64,000 nucleotides of DNA from Peribacillus kribbensis DSM 17871 (GCF_000430765.1 NZ_KE387237.1:172459-236458); one strand, 5' to 3'; counted from the first letter of the stretch, positions 26,852 to 39,396 are shown. Made by a program: numbers and translations. The notes: generated from the sequence alone by a model not told the origin.

Positions 26852-27091
26852 CTAAAATACTCGGATGAACACAGCAACCCCAGTTAGCCCTGAGTCAAGG
26901 TTCAATACTTGTACAAATCTATTTTCAAGTAAACAAGTTACAGCAGCTCTGTATAGATCCCCCCGACCTAAAGTGTTAGCGCAAGGAGCAGCACTCCCAA
27001 TCACGGAAGCTTGTACAATTCTGCGCTGAGTTAAAGGTATTAACGAAGTTCTTTCCCAAAGGATTGTTACTACATCAACAGAACCAGTCAT
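26852..27091 (-). CDS. Small orphan protein, 79 residues
   Basis: A stand-alone minus-strand gene. AAGAGGTGATTCA precedes the ATG at 27091, and a perfect terminator follows the stop by about 27 bases, so it has the hallmarks of a real transcription unit. The product is strand-like in composition with many Val, Leu and Thr (VDVVTILWERTSLIPLTQRR, and ending LTGVAVFIRVF), two cysteines and no signal peptide or membrane span. I recognise no family. It stands inside the patch bounded by the two tRNA-Arg genes and is less GC-rich than core genes. Confidence 0.65.
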   Translation of the reverse strand: MTGSVDVVTILWERTSLIPLTQRRIVQASVIGSAAPCANTLGRGDLYRAAVTCLLENRFVQVLNLDSGLTGVAVFIRVF

Positions 27092-27252
27092 TGAATCACC
27101 TCTTTTCGTTGTTAATATATTTAATGCAATTTGAGACAGCTTGGTTCAGTCTTTTATCATGCATCATAAAAAAAGGCAAATCTATTATATGAGAAGCCAT
27201 TTCGGTCTAAGTTCAAAAAATGACTGTTGTCTGAGAGGAAGAAAAGCGATAT

Positions 27253-27326
27253 GTCCCAGTAGCTCAGCTGGATAGAGCAACGGCCATCTAGGCCGTCAGT
27301 CGGGAGTTCGTATCTCTCCTGTGACG
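27253..27326 (+). pseudogene. Decayed tRNA-Arg copy
   Basis: The same 74 bases as the two intact tRNA-Arg genes with about six changes. U33 is replaced by A (loop CATCTAG), A58 in the T-loop by T (TTCGTAT), and the acceptor has CTGTGAC opposite GTCCCAG, which breaks a pair. No clear promoter is upstream. Loss of U33 and A58 makes function unlikely. Confidence 0.85.
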
Positions 27327-27334
27327 CTACAGTA

Positions 27335-27404
27335 TAAAAAAGGCTGGTATATAAGGGTTTTACGATTAGATATAATCGTTGTCCGATGTATATCAGCCTT
27401 TTTT
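27335..27404 (+). terminator. Nested-hairpin terminator after the tRNA remnant
   Basis: AAAAAAGGCTGGTATATA (27335-27352) pairs with TGTATATCAGCCTTTTTT (27388 onward); ACGATTA-gata-TAATCGT forms an inner hairpin. This parallels the branched terminator after the first tRNA copy. From here to 27617 no other feature is seen. Confidence 0.75.
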
Positions 27405-27617
27405 GTTGTCAGGTTTTTTTTGTACTGCTGAGTCAATCACCTGCAGTAGATTTTTGAGAAAGTTGGAAAGGCTATGACTCTGGATGATATGGTATGATAA
27501 TTGATAGGCTTTAGCAGGCGGAGCTTAAGATCAAAATGCCGGCTCCAGTCAGACGGAGAGATGAACCTACTTAAAGGCTGGGAATAAGACTTAAGCCAAA
27601 GAAATGAGGGAACTTCA

Positions 27618-28583
27618 ATGAAACCAAAAGCGATTGTGTATAAAAAAGTTGATCAAGCAGTATTGGATTTTCTTCAAGAAACATTGGATGTTACCTATTT
27701 TGAAAAATTAGATGCACAAACCTATCCAGTTTTTCTTGAAGAACTGAAAGATGCAGAAGGCATATTGGGATCCGGGCTTAAAGTAGGGCAAGAATTGTTA
27801 GGACAAGCCCCCAACTTAAAAATAGTGTGCAATACTTCTGTTGGATATGACAATCTTGATCTATCCGCACTGGCTGAGCATGGAGTGATGGCAACTAATA
27901 CCCCGGATATCCTGAATGATACAGTAGCAGATACTATTTTTGGATTAATTTTAGCTGCGGCAAGAAGGATTCCGGAGTTAGATCAATGGGTAAAAACAGG
28001 GCAATGGAATTCCAGCCTGCAGGAGAGATGGTTTGGAGTTGATGTGCACCACAAAATATTAGGAATTATCGGTATGGGAAGAGTAGGGGCAGCCATAGCA
28101 AAAAGAGCATACTGCGGATTTGATATGGAAATTTTATATCACAATCGTTCGCGCAACGAGGAAGCGGAGCAGAACTACCATGCAGTCTATTGTTCATTGG
28201 AAGATCTCTTGAAACAATCTGATATTGTTTGTTTAATGACGCCTTTAACTCTCGAGACTGAAAAATTAATGGGGAAAAGGGAATTCGAGCTGATGAAAGA
28301 GACGGCCATCTTTATTAATGGATCAAGAGGAAAAACCGTTGATGAACAGGCTTTAATCGAGGCATTGAAAACAAAGGAGATTCTTGGCGCGGGTCTTGAT
28401 GTGTTTGTTCAGGAACCGGTTCAGAAGGATCATCCCCTGCTCACTATGAATAACGTTGTTACACTTCCCCATATTGGCTCAGCCACTCATGAAACACGGT
28501 TTAAAATGGCCATGTTGGGAGCGGTTAACTTAGCTGCCGGGCTGCAGGGCGATGTGCCGCCTACCTTAATAAACGTAAAGTGA
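27618..28583 (+). CDS. D-2-hydroxyacid dehydrogenase (glyoxylate/hydroxypyruvate reductase type)
   Basis: A 321-residue NAD(P)-dependent D-isomer 2-hydroxyacid dehydrogenase. Rossmann motif IIGMGRVGAAIAKRA near residue 155; the catalytic Arg in INGSRGKTVDEQALI near 235, Glu in DVFVQEPVQ near 264 and His in LPHIGSAT near 285. Closest in type to YvcT-like glyoxylate or 2-ketogluconate reductases; the substrate is not readable. ATG 27618 follows GAGGG. It lies in the tRNA-bounded patch with an AEC transporter downstream, which suggests use or export of an organic acid. Confidence 0.85.
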   Translation: MKPKAIVYKKVDQAVLDFLQETLDVTYFEKLDAQTYPVFLEELKDAEGILGSGLKVGQELLGQAPNLKIVCNTSVGYDNLDLSALAEHGVMATNTPDILNDTVADTIFGLILAAARRIPELDQWVKTGQWNSSLQERWFGVDVHHKILGIIGMGRVGAAIAKRAYCGFDMEILYHNRSRNEEAEQNYHAVYCSLEDLLKQSDIVCLMTPLTLETEKLMGKREFELMKETAIFINGSRGKTVDEQALIEALKTKEILGAGLDVFVQEPVQKDHPLLTMNNVVTLPHIGSATHETRFKMAMLGAVNLAAGLQGDVPPTLINVK

Positions 28584-28632
28584 ATGAACTTCTGGAACCA
28601 TACATAACGATTCTATCAAAGTAGCAAAATAA

Positions 28633-28657
28633 AGAGACCGTCGATAGGCGGTCTTTG
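28633..28657 (+). terminator. Terminator after the dehydrogenase
   Basis: AGACCG (28635-28640) and CGGTCT (28649-28654), followed by TT only; moderate strength, so read-through into the transporter is possible. Confidence 0.55.
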
Positions 28658-28676
28658 CATAATTGAGAGGGAAGCG

Positions 28677-29600
28677 ATGATTCATGAAATTTTAGCAACG
28701 CTATTTCATGTAATTGTTCCGCTCGTTATACCGGTTCTGTCCGGGGGCATTCTCACTAGATTCAATAAGTTGGAAATAAAGCCAATCTTGAACTTTGTTT
28801 TATATTATTTCACTCCGTTTTTGATATTCAATACCTTAATCCAATCCGAGGTATCGAGTGAGAATATTTATTTGACTCTGGCATTTTCCCTATTAAGTTT
28901 ACTATTGCTTTGGGCGGTATCCAATCTATTAGGAAAACTTTTTAAACTGCCATCAAATGATATAGCGGGATTGTCCTTGATTTCTGCTTTTACAAATGCG
29001 GTTAACTACGGGATTCCTCTTATATTGCTTGCTTTTGGACAGAATGGACTTGAAAAGGCATCCATTTATATTGTTTTTCAAATGATCTTGATGAATACGC
29101 TGGGAGTCTATTTTGCGGCACGTTCCCATTTTACGGTGAAAAATGCACTAAAATCCATATTTTCGCTGCCGGCTATTTATGCAGCTGTTCTGGCGATCTT
29201 ATGTAAAGTCTTTCACTTATCTCTGCCAAATGGTGTCTCTACAGGTGTGTCCATGATTGCCGATGCCTATCCGCCCATTGTTCTGGCTATTTTAGGAGCG
29301 CAGATTGCTAATGTCAAAATAGGGAGTACCAGCAGGGAAATAAAGATCACCTTTTGGATAGGCTTAGGAATTCGATTGTTTATTGGTCCTCTCATTTCTT
29401 TATTATGTTTATATCTCTTAGGTATTGATGGCATCATGTTTTCAGTCCTCTTTATTTTATCGTGTATGCCAGTAGCGATAAATGCTGGAATTCTCGCAGA
29501 AAAATTTGATGCATCTCCTAAGGTTGTCACCAAGACCATTCTCTGGACTACCCTATTGTCCTTTATCGTAATGCCGGTTTTGATTGTGCTCGTTAAATAG
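28677..29600 (+). CDS. AEC family transporter
   Basis: A 307-residue protein with about ten membrane segments in two repeated halves: VIPLVIPVLSGGILTRF at the start, ISAFTNAVNYGIPLILLAFG in the middle and SCMPVAINAGILAEKFDASP near the end, the pattern of the auxin efflux carrier (AEC/MleP) family. Bacterial members move malate, malonate and similar acids. ATG 28677 follows GAGAGGGAAG. The neighbour dehydrogenase suggests a 2-oxo or 2-hydroxy acid as substrate; this is inference. Confidence 0.85.
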   Translation: MIHEILATLFHVIVPLVIPVLSGGILTRFNKLEIKPILNFVLYYFTPFLIFNTLIQSEVSSENIYLTLAFSLLSLLLLWAVSNLLGKLFKLPSNDIAGLSLISAFTNAVNYGIPLILLAFGQNGLEKASIYIVFQMILMNTLGVYFAARSHFTVKNALKSIFSLPAIYAAVLAILCKVFHLSLPNGVSTGVSMIADAYPPIVLAILGAQIANVKIGSTSREIKITFWIGLGIRLFIGPLISLLCLYLLGIDGIMFSVLFILSCMPVAINAGILAEKFDASPKVVTKTILWTTLLSFIVMPVLIVLVK

Positions 29601-29656
29601 GCAATTTGGTCTCTTTTTTTTGCAGACTTTAAAAAAGTTTAATCGTTTTGTTTTAT

Positions 29657-29685
29657 TTGCATTGCCCATTCCCGGAACTTATAGT
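29657..29685 (+). promoter_or_regulatory. SigA promoter of the second intact tRNA-Arg
   Basis: TTGCAT (29657-29662), 17 bases, TATAGT (29680-29685). Confidence 0.7.
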
Positions 29686-29750
29686 AAGATAGAAGACGGT
29701 CAAAGTTAGAAAAATGGCCATATACATAAGAGCAGTCTTAATCGTGTCAC

Positions 29751-29824
<74 letters not shown>

Positions 29825-29828
29825 CTAA

Positions 29829-29875
29829 CAAAAAACACATTGCTTAGTTTTCTGAGTAATGTGTTTTTTTTTGTT
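29829..29875 (+). terminator. Terminator of the second tRNA-Arg
   Basis: AAAAAACACATTGCTTAG pairs with CTGAGTAATGTGTTTTTT, with a G-U pair and a T-run. Confidence 0.85.
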
Positions 29876-29954
29876 GTTTTTTCAATAGTGCTCTTTGGGC
29901 TCCCGAAAGTCAGTAAAACCGATAAAGTCTTGTCCTAAATCAAGGAACCGAAAA

Positions 29955-30145
29955 AAATAAGGGGAGATTTTCCGGCTAAATGTAAAATGAAACTTGTTTC
30001 AGGGGAAATAAGGTGAGGTTTTCCCCTTATAGGAGTAAAATGGCTCCATTTTTTAATTTTTTGAATCAATAGAGGGAATTTCTCCCTTTAATTAAGCACT
30101 TTTTACCCATTTTTACAAATTAAGGGGAATTCCTCCCTCTATATC
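29955..30145. repeat. Intergenic repeat island with AGGGGAATTTCTCCCTT palindromes
   Basis: Four imperfect copies of a GGGGA-AT-rich-TCCCC palindrome stand at about 29959, 30010, 30071 and 30121, 50-60 bp apart. Examples are ATAAGGTGAGGTTTTCCCCT and AGAGGGAATTTCTCCCTTTA. Spacers are AT-rich and partly alike. No unique spacers or cas genes. Function unknown. Confidence 0.8.
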
Positions 30146-30268
30146 TACGATGGAATCTTTCTGAGCGGGAAATCGCGTCTCATACTGAGTATTGTAGTGA
30201 TTATACGATATTTCCTCCAAAGGCATCCCGCTTGCCCGCCAATTAATTCAACAGACGCAGCAGAGCAA

Positions 30269-30489
30269 TCAAAGTATATGCAGATGCTTGTCAAGAACAG
30301 CTGAACGCTCAAGTGCTTCAGCATATGTCAGCCCGCGAAGAGCAGGCAGTACGTACCATTCAGCAGTCACTTCAGGGACATCAGGTTTGCCATCCCAATC
30401 TTATGTGCAGCATGCTTAAGCGTTAAATCAATGGACAGTCTGCCATGATGGGAATGTGAAATCAGACATCCAAAACTTTTTCCCCATTT
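30269..30489 (-). pseudogene. Frameshifted gene remnant, family not recognised
   Basis: On the minus strand one frame reads GKSFGCLISHSHHGRLSIDL then TLKHAAHK; near 30400 the protein-like reading moves to another frame, DWDGKPDVPEVTAEWYVLPA then LRGLTYAEALERSAVLDKHL, ending in TGA at 30269. Each part looks like real protein but neither has a start, and together they need a frameshift. I take this as the tail of a decayed gene. A further 37-codon frame at 30226-30113 (minus, MPLEEISYNHY...) runs into the repeat island and is not convincing. Confidence 0.45.
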
Positions 30490-30800
30490 TCAGAATACCA
30501 GTAATAAAAACGAAAAAATCCAGCTTTTTCCATTGGAAGTCAGTTTGGACTCTATAAATTTTTCTAGAAAAAGAAGACTACCGACAATCGGGAGGGTTTT
30601 TGACAGTCCTTCATATTGTTTAAAGCGTTAAAGCGAAGAATCAGAAGGGTTTTCAAGAGCTAGGTGTGAGATTTCTCGAAGGGATAATTGTTATAGTAAA
30701 CAAATATTTGCCGGCATGTTTTAATGAATTACCCAATATACCCCAGTGGAATCACTATCTTAATAAATAAAAAAATTTCTTTTTTAAAAAATCCTATTAT
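30490..30800. other. Non-coding stretch, no gene seen
   Basis: AT-rich sequence without a supported reading frame. The only structure noticed is a short CCGA-caa-TCGG hairpin followed by GAGGGTTTTT near 30570-30600, which could be a weak terminator. Confidence 0.6.
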
Positions 30801-30807
30801 AACGCCA

Positions 30808-30822
30808 TTGTAAGCGGATACA
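30808..30822 (+). promoter_or_regulatory. CcpA cre site upstream of ilvB
   Basis: TTGTAAGCGGATACA fits the cre consensus WTGNAANCGNWNNCW at every fixed position. Its centre is about 88 bases before the start point expected from the promoter at 30868. In B. subtilis CcpA activates ilv-leu from a similar upstream position. Confidence 0.75.
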
Positions 30823-30867
30823 TGTTACTTCAATAATCTAAATAATCTAAAAATTGTAAAAATAGGA

Positions 30868-30896
30868 TTGACTATGTCCGTGAGAGGGCGTAATAT
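30868..30896 (+). promoter_or_regulatory. SigA promoter of the ilv-leu operon
   Basis: TTGACT (30868-30873), 17 bases, TAATAT (30891-30896). It gives a leader of about 395 bases. A second TATAAT at 30966-30971 has no convincing -35 and lies next to the T-box start. Confidence 0.7.
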
Positions 30897-30918
30897 AGTC
30901 CACAAATAAGAGTTAAAT

Positions 30919-30933
30919 GGTTGTCAGAAAATA
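30919..30933 (+). promoter_or_regulatory. CodY-like box in the ilvB leader
   Basis: GGTTGTCAGAAAATA matches 11 of 15 positions of the CodY motif AATTTTCWGAAAATT. It lies just downstream of the predicted start point, where CodY could block transcription when branched-chain amino acids and GTP are high. Confidence 0.45.
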
Positions 30934-30974
30934 TTTCAAACTGCTTTCATTTTTTTGAAATTTACTATAATAGC

Positions 30975-31270
30975 GAAAGCGCGGATGAGGATAAGTAGTC
31001 TAGAGACAGGCAGGATCAGAGAGCCGGGAAAGCTGGGAGCCGGCACTGCCCCTTTGGGTGAACTCACCTCAGAGCTCCAGCTTGAAAGGTCTCCGATTAG
31101 AGCTGGACGGGTAAGTCATTACCCGTTATCAAAGCGGAAGCTATTTGCTTCCATAAGTGCGCACGAGACGTGCGAATCAGGGTGGTACCGTGGAAAGGGA
31201 ATTATGCCTTTTCACCCCTTTACTTCTGTATAAGTTACAGGAGCAGAGTGGGTGAAAAGGCTTTTTATTT
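30975..31270 (+). ncRNA. T-box leader, leucine-specific
   Basis: Conserved T-box features: stem I opening GCGGATGAGGATAAGTAG, specifier loop GAA-CTC-ACC with Leu codon CTC at 31063-31065, and the T-box AGGGTGGTACCG at 31179-31190. The terminator arms are GCCTTTTCACCC (31206-31217) and GGGTGAAAAGGC (31250-31261), then Ts. Uncharged tRNA-Leu should favour the antiterminator and allow ilvB-leuD expression. Confidence 0.93.
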
Positions 31271-31296
31271 TTATTTGATAGGAGGAAGGAGAAGGA

Positions 31297-33006
31297 ATGC
31301 AAAAATCAGCTCTTGCGGAATGTAAAGACGAGGTACTGTTGAAAAGCGGTGCAGACATATTATTGGAAAGCTTGAAGAAGGAAGAGGTTGAATTGATCTT
31401 CGGTTATCCCGGAGGGGCTGTTCTTCCCATTTACGATAGTCTTTACGATGCCGGCATTCCCCATATTTTAGCCAGACATGAGCAGGGAGCCATTCATGCA
31501 GCCGAAGGATACGCGAGGATTACCGGAAAACCCGGAGTAGTCATTGCAACATCGGGCCCCGGGGCAACCAACATTGTGACTGGATTGGCGGATGCCCTGA
31601 TTGATTCCATTCCGCTCGTTGTTTTTACAGGCCAGGTGGCAACAGGTGTCATCGGGTCTGATGCCTTTCAGGAGGCAGATGTTTTGGGGATTACCACACC
31701 GATTACCAAGCATAATTACCAGGTCAGGGATCCAAAGGATTTTCCAAGGATCATTAAAGAAGCATTCTATATTGCTTCAAGCGGCAGGCCGGGACCGGTG
31801 CTGATCGATGTACCGAAGGATATGGCTGTCCTGCCGGCACAGGCAGAGGAGGAGCCAGTCATTAATCTTCCAGGCTATCAGCCTACCACAACACCAAATT
31901 ATCTGCAGATCAAAAAGCTGTCAGAGGCCTTATCACAAGCGAAAAAGCCTTTAATATTGGCAGGTGCCGGCATCCTCTTTGCCAAAGCGCATGATTCATT
32001 GAGGGCCTTTGCGGAGCAGCAGAATATCCCGGTAGTCCATACCCTGCTGGGGCTTGGCGGGTTTCCTGCCGATCATTCGTTATTTATCGGGATGGCAGGG
32101 ATGCACGGCTGTTATGCAGCCAATATGGGGCTGACGGACTGTGATCTGCTCATTAATATTGGGGCAAGATTCGATGACAGGCTGACAGGCAATCTCAAGC
32201 ATTTTGCCCCGAATGCAGCAGTGGCCCATATCGACATTGATCCGGCAGAGATCGGAAAAAATGTCCCGACGCAGATTCCGATTGTAGGAGATGCCAAGGA
32301 GGCGCTGGACCTGCTGATTGCCCAGGAAGGCGGGAAGCCAGAGTCCTCGGCTTGGATCACTCAATTGCATGAATGGAATGAAGCACATCCGTACCGTTAT
32401 AAAAGAACCAGCGGCAAACTTCTGCCGCAATATGTCCTGCAGCTTCTTCACAGCCAGACCGGGGGAGAGGCAATTGTTACGACGGACGTGGGACAGCACC
32501 AAATGTGGGCAGCCCAATATTACGGCTTCAATAAACCGCATGCCTGGGTGACTTCCGGGGGGCTTGGGACTATGGGATTCGGCCTTCCTGCTGCCATTGG
32601 AGCTCAGCTTGCCCAGCCGGACGCCACAGTTGCAGCTGTACTTGGTGACGGGGGCTTCCAGATGACTCTGCAGGAGCTTGGGGTTATTGCAGAGCATAAG
32701 CTTCCGATCAAGATCATCGTCATCAACAATCATGCTCTTGGAATGGTAAGACAGTGGCAGGAGACGTTCTACAATGAAAGATATTCACACAGCATTTTCA
32801 CCTCGCAGCCTTCGTTTGTGAAGCTTGCTGAGGCATATGGGATTAAAGCCTATGAAATTAAGACAGAAAAGGAAGCCGAAGAAAGAATGGCCGAGGCCTT
32901 AAGCCTGAAGGAGCCCGTTCTGCTCGATTTCCATGTAGAACAGATGGAAAAAGTATATCCGATGGTTGCACCAGGAAAAGGGCTTCATGAAATGGAGGGT
33001 GTGTAA
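31297..33006 (+). CDS. ilvB: Acetolactate synthase, large subunit
   Basis: Thiamine-diphosphate enzyme of 569 residues; it condenses two pyruvates, or pyruvate and 2-oxobutyrate, in valine, leucine and isoleucine synthesis. The catalytic Glu region [20 protein letters not shown] lies near residue 60, and the ThDP/Mg motif [20 protein letters not shown] then PIKIIVINN near 449-478. AGGAGGAAGGAGAAGG precedes ATG 31297. First gene of ilvBHC-leuABCD. Confidence 0.96.
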   Translation: MQKSALAECKDEVLLKSGADILLESLKKEEVELIFGYPGGAVLPIYDSLYDAGIPHILARHEQGAIHAAEGYARITGKPGVVIATSGPGATNIVTGLADALIDSIPLVVFTGQVATGVIGSDAFQEADVLGITTPITKHNYQVRDPKDFPRIIKEAFYIASSGRPGPVLIDVPKDMAVLPAQAEEEPVINLPGYQPTTTPNYLQIKKLSEALSQAKKPLILAGAGILFAKAHDSLRAFAEQQNIPVVHTLLGLGGFPADHSLFIGMAGMHGCYAANMGLTDCDLLINIGARFDDRLTGNLKHFAPNAAVAHIDIDPAEIGKNVPTQIPIVGDAKEALDLLIAQEGGKPESSAWITQLHEWNEAHPYRYKRTSGKLLPQYVLQLLHSQTGGEAIVTTDVGQHQMWAAQYYGFNKPHAWVTSGGLGTMGFGLPAAIGAQLAQPDATVAAVLGDGGFQMTLQELGVIAEHKLPIKIIVINNHALGMVRQWQETFYNERYSHSIFTSQPSFVKLAEAYGIKAYEIKTEKEAEERMAEALSLKEPVLLDFHVEQMEKVYPMVAPGKGLHEMEGV

Positions 33007-33009
33007 AAG

Positions 33010-36119
<3,110 letters not shown>

Positions 36120-36142
36120 ACAACAGAAAGGGGCTGGCATTG

Positions 36143-37252
36143 ATGAAAAAGAAGATTGCCGTATTGCCTGGTGATGGCATTGGTACCGAGGTTACAAAGG
36201 GTGCAGTGGATATTTTAAAGGCAGCAGCAGAGCGGTTCGGCCATGAATTTGAGTTTGAATACGGACAGATAGGCGGATGTGCCATTGATGCCTGCGGAAG
36301 TCCGCTGCCGGACGAGACGCTTGCGCTTTGTAAACGAAGTGATGCTGTTCTTCTGGGAGCGGTTGGGGGACCGAAATGGGACAGCAATCCTCCTGAAATG
36401 CGGCCAGAAAAAGGACTGTTGGCAATAAGGAAGCATTTGAACCTCTTCGCGAACCTGCGGCCGATCTCTTTTTATGCCAGCTTAAGCGAAGCTTCTCCTT
36501 TGCGCACAGAAATCATAGAAGGCGCAGATTTCCTCATTGTCAGGGAGCTGACAGGAGGGCTTTATTTCGGAAAACCAAGCGGCAGGACAGTGATTGATGG
36601 CGAGGAAGCGGTAGTCGATACACTACAGTATCATAAATATGAAATGAAGAGAATCATAGAGCTGGCCTTTCAGCTGGCACAGAAAAGAAAAAGGAAGGTT
36701 ACTTCGGTGGATAAGGCCAATGTCCTGGAATCGAGCAGGATGTGGAGAGAAACAGCTGAAGAAGTGGCAGCAGAATACAAGGATGTGACACTGGAGCATA
36801 TGCTTGTAGACAATGCAGCCATGCAGCTGATCCGTAATCCGAAACAGTTTGACGTTGTGGTCACTGAAAATATGTTTGGAGACATACTTAGTGATGAGGC
36901 GTCTGTTCTGACAGGATCCCTAGGAATGCTTCCTTCTGCAAGCATATCTGCCGGCGGCCCAAGTCTTTACGAGCCGATCCATGGATCGGCACCAGATATT
37001 GCCGGTCAGAATAAAGCGAATCCAATTGCTTCTATTTTATCTGCAGCTTCCCTGCTCCGGAACTCCTTTGGCTTGAATGAGGAAGCAGAAGCGGTGGAGC
37101 TGGCAGTAGAAAAGGTGCTTGAGGAGGGATTCAGGACAGCAGACCTGGCCTCAGGTTCAAAGGCGGTAACCACAGAAGAAATGGTAGAGGAAATTAAAAC
37201 GGCCCTGCTTGGCCAGGAAGCGATATCCCAAATCATGGGGGCATACTCCTGA
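36143..37252 (+). CDS. leuB: 3-isopropylmalate dehydrogenase
   Basis: LeuB of 369 residues; it oxidatively decarboxylates 3-isopropylmalate with NAD. IAVLPGDGIGTEVTKGAVDI opens the fold, LLAIRKHLNLFANLRP is the isopropylmalate-recognition helix, and GSAPDIAGQNKANPIA the NAD site. ATG 36143 stands 8 bases after AAAGGGG; TTG 36140 is the in-frame alternative. Confidence 0.95.
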   Translation: MKKKIAVLPGDGIGTEVTKGAVDILKAAAERFGHEFEFEYGQIGGCAIDACGSPLPDETLALCKRSDAVLLGAVGGPKWDSNPPEMRPEKGLLAIRKHLNLFANLRPISFYASLSEASPLRTEIIEGADFLIVRELTGGLYFGKPSGRTVIDGEEAVVDTLQYHKYEMKRIIELAFQLAQKRKRKVTSVDKANVLESSRMWRETAEEVAAEYKDVTLEHMLVDNAAMQLIRNPKQFDVVVTENMFGDILSDEASVLTGSLGMLPSASISAGGPSLYEPIHGSAPDIAGQNKANPIASILSAASLLRNSFGLNEEAEAVELAVEKVLEEGFRTADLASGSKAVTTEEMVEEIKTALLGQEAISQIMGAYS

Positions 37253-37347
37253 CTGATAATGTGGGCACATGCCACGAGTTAGTCGATTATATTCTATTAA
37301 ATAGGCGGAAGATGATAGTGCTGCAGGCATAGAAAGGCGGGAGAATT

Positions 37348-38775
37348 ATGGGCAGATCAATCATAGAAAAAATATGGGAAGCACATCAGGTTGTCCAGGA
37401 AGAGAATAAGCCGGATTTACTGTATATAGATTTGCATTATATTCATGAGGTCACTTCTCCTCAGGCTTTTGAGGGCCTTCGGCATAATGGCAGGAAGGTA
37501 AGAAGGCCGGATAGGACCTTTGCGACCATGGACCATAATGTACCTACCTATAACAGGTATTTCATTCAGGATGAAATCGCACGGAACCAGCTGGATGCAC
37601 TGGCGGCAAACTGCCGGGAATTTGGGATCCAGCTTGCAGATCTAAACAGCCAGGACCAAGGAATCGTCCATGTGATCGGACCTGAACTGGGGCTGACCAA
37701 GCCCGGAATGACCATTGTCTGCGGCGACAGCCACACCTCCACTCACGGTGCATTTGGAGCGCTTGCTTTTGGCATCGGGACAAGTGAAGTGGAGCACGTA
37801 CTGGCCACTCAGACCCTGTGGCAGACCAAACCGAAGACGTTAAAATTGGAAGTGAGAGGCAGTCTCGGGGAAGGAGTAACGGCGAAAGACGTCATTTTAT
37901 ACATCATTTCTAAATATGGAGTCACGTTCGGTACAGGCCATGTGATCGAATATTGCGGCGAAGTCATTTCTGCCATGTCGATGGAGGAGAGAATGACAGT
38001 CTGCAATATGTCGATTGAAGGCGGTGCGAGGGCAGGTCTGGTCAGCCCTGATGAAACCACTTTTTCCTATTTGAGAGGAAGGAAGTGTGTACCGGCCGGC
38101 TCTGAATTCGAAGCTGAGGTCCGCAGGTGGCAGAGCTTTGCGAGTGACCCGGATGCAGAATATGATAAAAAATTGGTGATAGACGGATCTGAAATTCCCC
38201 CGATGGTCAGCTGGGGAACAAACCCTGGAATGAGCAGCGGCGTTGATGCCAAGATCCCCGTCTATGAGGAAACCGCTTCACCTGAAGAAGAGAAGGCTCT
38301 AAGAGGGGCGCTTGAATATATGGGATTAAATGAAGGGCTCGAGATACAGTCGATTCCGGTTCAGCATGTGTTCATCGGATCCTGCACGAATTCCAGATTG
38401 GAAGACCTGCGTGCCGCAGCCGGCTGGGTCAAAGGCAGGAAAGTGAAAGATGGAGTCAGGGCCCTTGTTGTTCCAGGCTCACAAAATGTAAAGAGACTCG
38501 CAGAAGAGGAGCAGCTGCATGAGATTTTCCTGGAGGCCGGCTTTGAATGGCGGGATTCAGGATGCAGCATGTGTCTCAGCATGAATCCTGACGTCGTACC
38601 TGCAGGTGAACATTGCGCCTCAACCTCCAACCGTAACTTTGAAGGAAGGCAGGGGACAGGGGCAAGGACGCATCTGGTCAGTCCTGTAATGGCAGCAGCT
38701 GCAGCCGTTTATGGAAGATTTGTAGATATCCGGAAAGAAGAATACTCACGGAATGCCGAGAAAGTGAGTTCATAA
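37348..38775 (+). CDS. leuC: 3-isopropylmalate dehydratase, large subunit
   Basis: LeuC of 475 residues, an aconitase-type 4Fe-4S isomerase half. The cluster cysteines lie in [16 protein letters not shown] near residue 350 and [12 protein letters not shown] near 410. [20 protein letters not shown] is the substrate segment. It starts 95 bases after leuB; that gap has no gene or terminator visible. Confidence 0.95.
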   Translation: MGRSIIEKIWEAHQVVQEENKPDLLYIDLHYIHEVTSPQAFEGLRHNGRKVRRPDRTFATMDHNVPTYNRYFIQDEIARNQLDALAANCREFGIQLADLNSQDQGIVHVIGPELGLTKPGMTIVCGDSHTSTHGAFGALAFGIGTSEVEHVLATQTLWQTKPKTLKLEVRGSLGEGVTAKDVILYIISKYGVTFGTGHVIEYCGEVISAMSMEERMTVCNMSIEGGARAGLVSPDETTFSYLRGRKCVPAGSEFEAEVRRWQSFASDPDAEYDKKLVIDGSEIPPMVSWGTNPGMSSGVDAKIPVYEETASPEEEKALRGALEYMGLNEGLEIQSIPVQHVFIGSCTNSRLEDLRAAAGWVKGRKVKDGVRALVVPGSQNVKRLAEEEQLHEIFLEAGFEWRDSGCSMCLSMNPDVVPAGEHCASTSNRNFEGRQGTGARTHLVSPVMAAAAAVYGRFVDIRKEEYSRNAEKVSS

Positions 38776-38802
38776 GATTAGTCTGAAATAGGGAGGCATA
38801 TT

Positions 38803-39387
38803 ATGGAACCTATCACACTATTAACTGGAAAGGCAGCCGTTCTGGACAGGGCGAATGTCGATACGGACCAGATTATACCCAAGCAGTTTCTAAAGCGAAT
38901 CGAACGATCCGGATTCGGTCAGTTCTTATTTTACAATTGGCGGTTTGATGAAACGGGGCGTGAAAGAGAAGATTTCGAGCTGAACCGCCCGGAATACGAG
39001 GGAGCCAGCATTTTAATTGCAGGAGAAAACTTTGGGTGCGGTTCTTCCAGGGAACACGCTCCCTGGTCTCTGCTGGATTATGGATTCAAAGTGGTGATCG
39101 CCCCGTCCTTCGCAGATATTTTTCATCAAAATTGCTTGAAGAATGGAATTCTTCCTATTACATTATCTCATTCTGATATCCAATCATTGGTCCGGCAGAC
39201 AGAGATCCAAAATCAGGTAACCGTAAATCTTCCTGAACAGACGGTTATAGGGGAGAGCGGCAGGCCCGCAGCGTTTGATATCCACCCTTATTGGAAGGAA
39301 ATGCTCATCAATGGCTGGGATGAAATATCTATTACACTCCGCTATGATTCAGAGATTCAGGCTTTTGAAGAAGCTTCAGCCATATAG
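38803..39387 (+). CDS. leuD: 3-isopropylmalate dehydratase, small subunit
   Basis: LeuD of 194 residues, the swivel-domain partner of LeuC. RANVDTDQIIPKQFLKRI and NFGCGSSREHAPWSLLDYGF are the family motifs. GGGAGG precedes ATG 38803. Last gene of the ilv-leu operon, followed by a strong terminator. Confidence 0.95.
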   Translation: MEPITLLTGKAAVLDRANVDTDQIIPKQFLKRIERSGFGQFLFYNWRFDETGREREDFELNRPEYEGASILIAGENFGCGSSREHAPWSLLDYGFKVVIAPSFADIFHQNCLKNGILPITLSHSDIQSLVRQTEIQNQVTVNLPEQTVIGESGRPAAFDIHPYWKEMLINGWDEISITLRYDSEIQAFEEASAI

Positions 39388-39396
39388 AACCTGCAG

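Noticed and set aside
30955-31233. 92-codon frame in the ilvB leader
   Set aside because: It lies entirely within the T-box RNA; its start overlaps the leader opening and it has no ribosome site.
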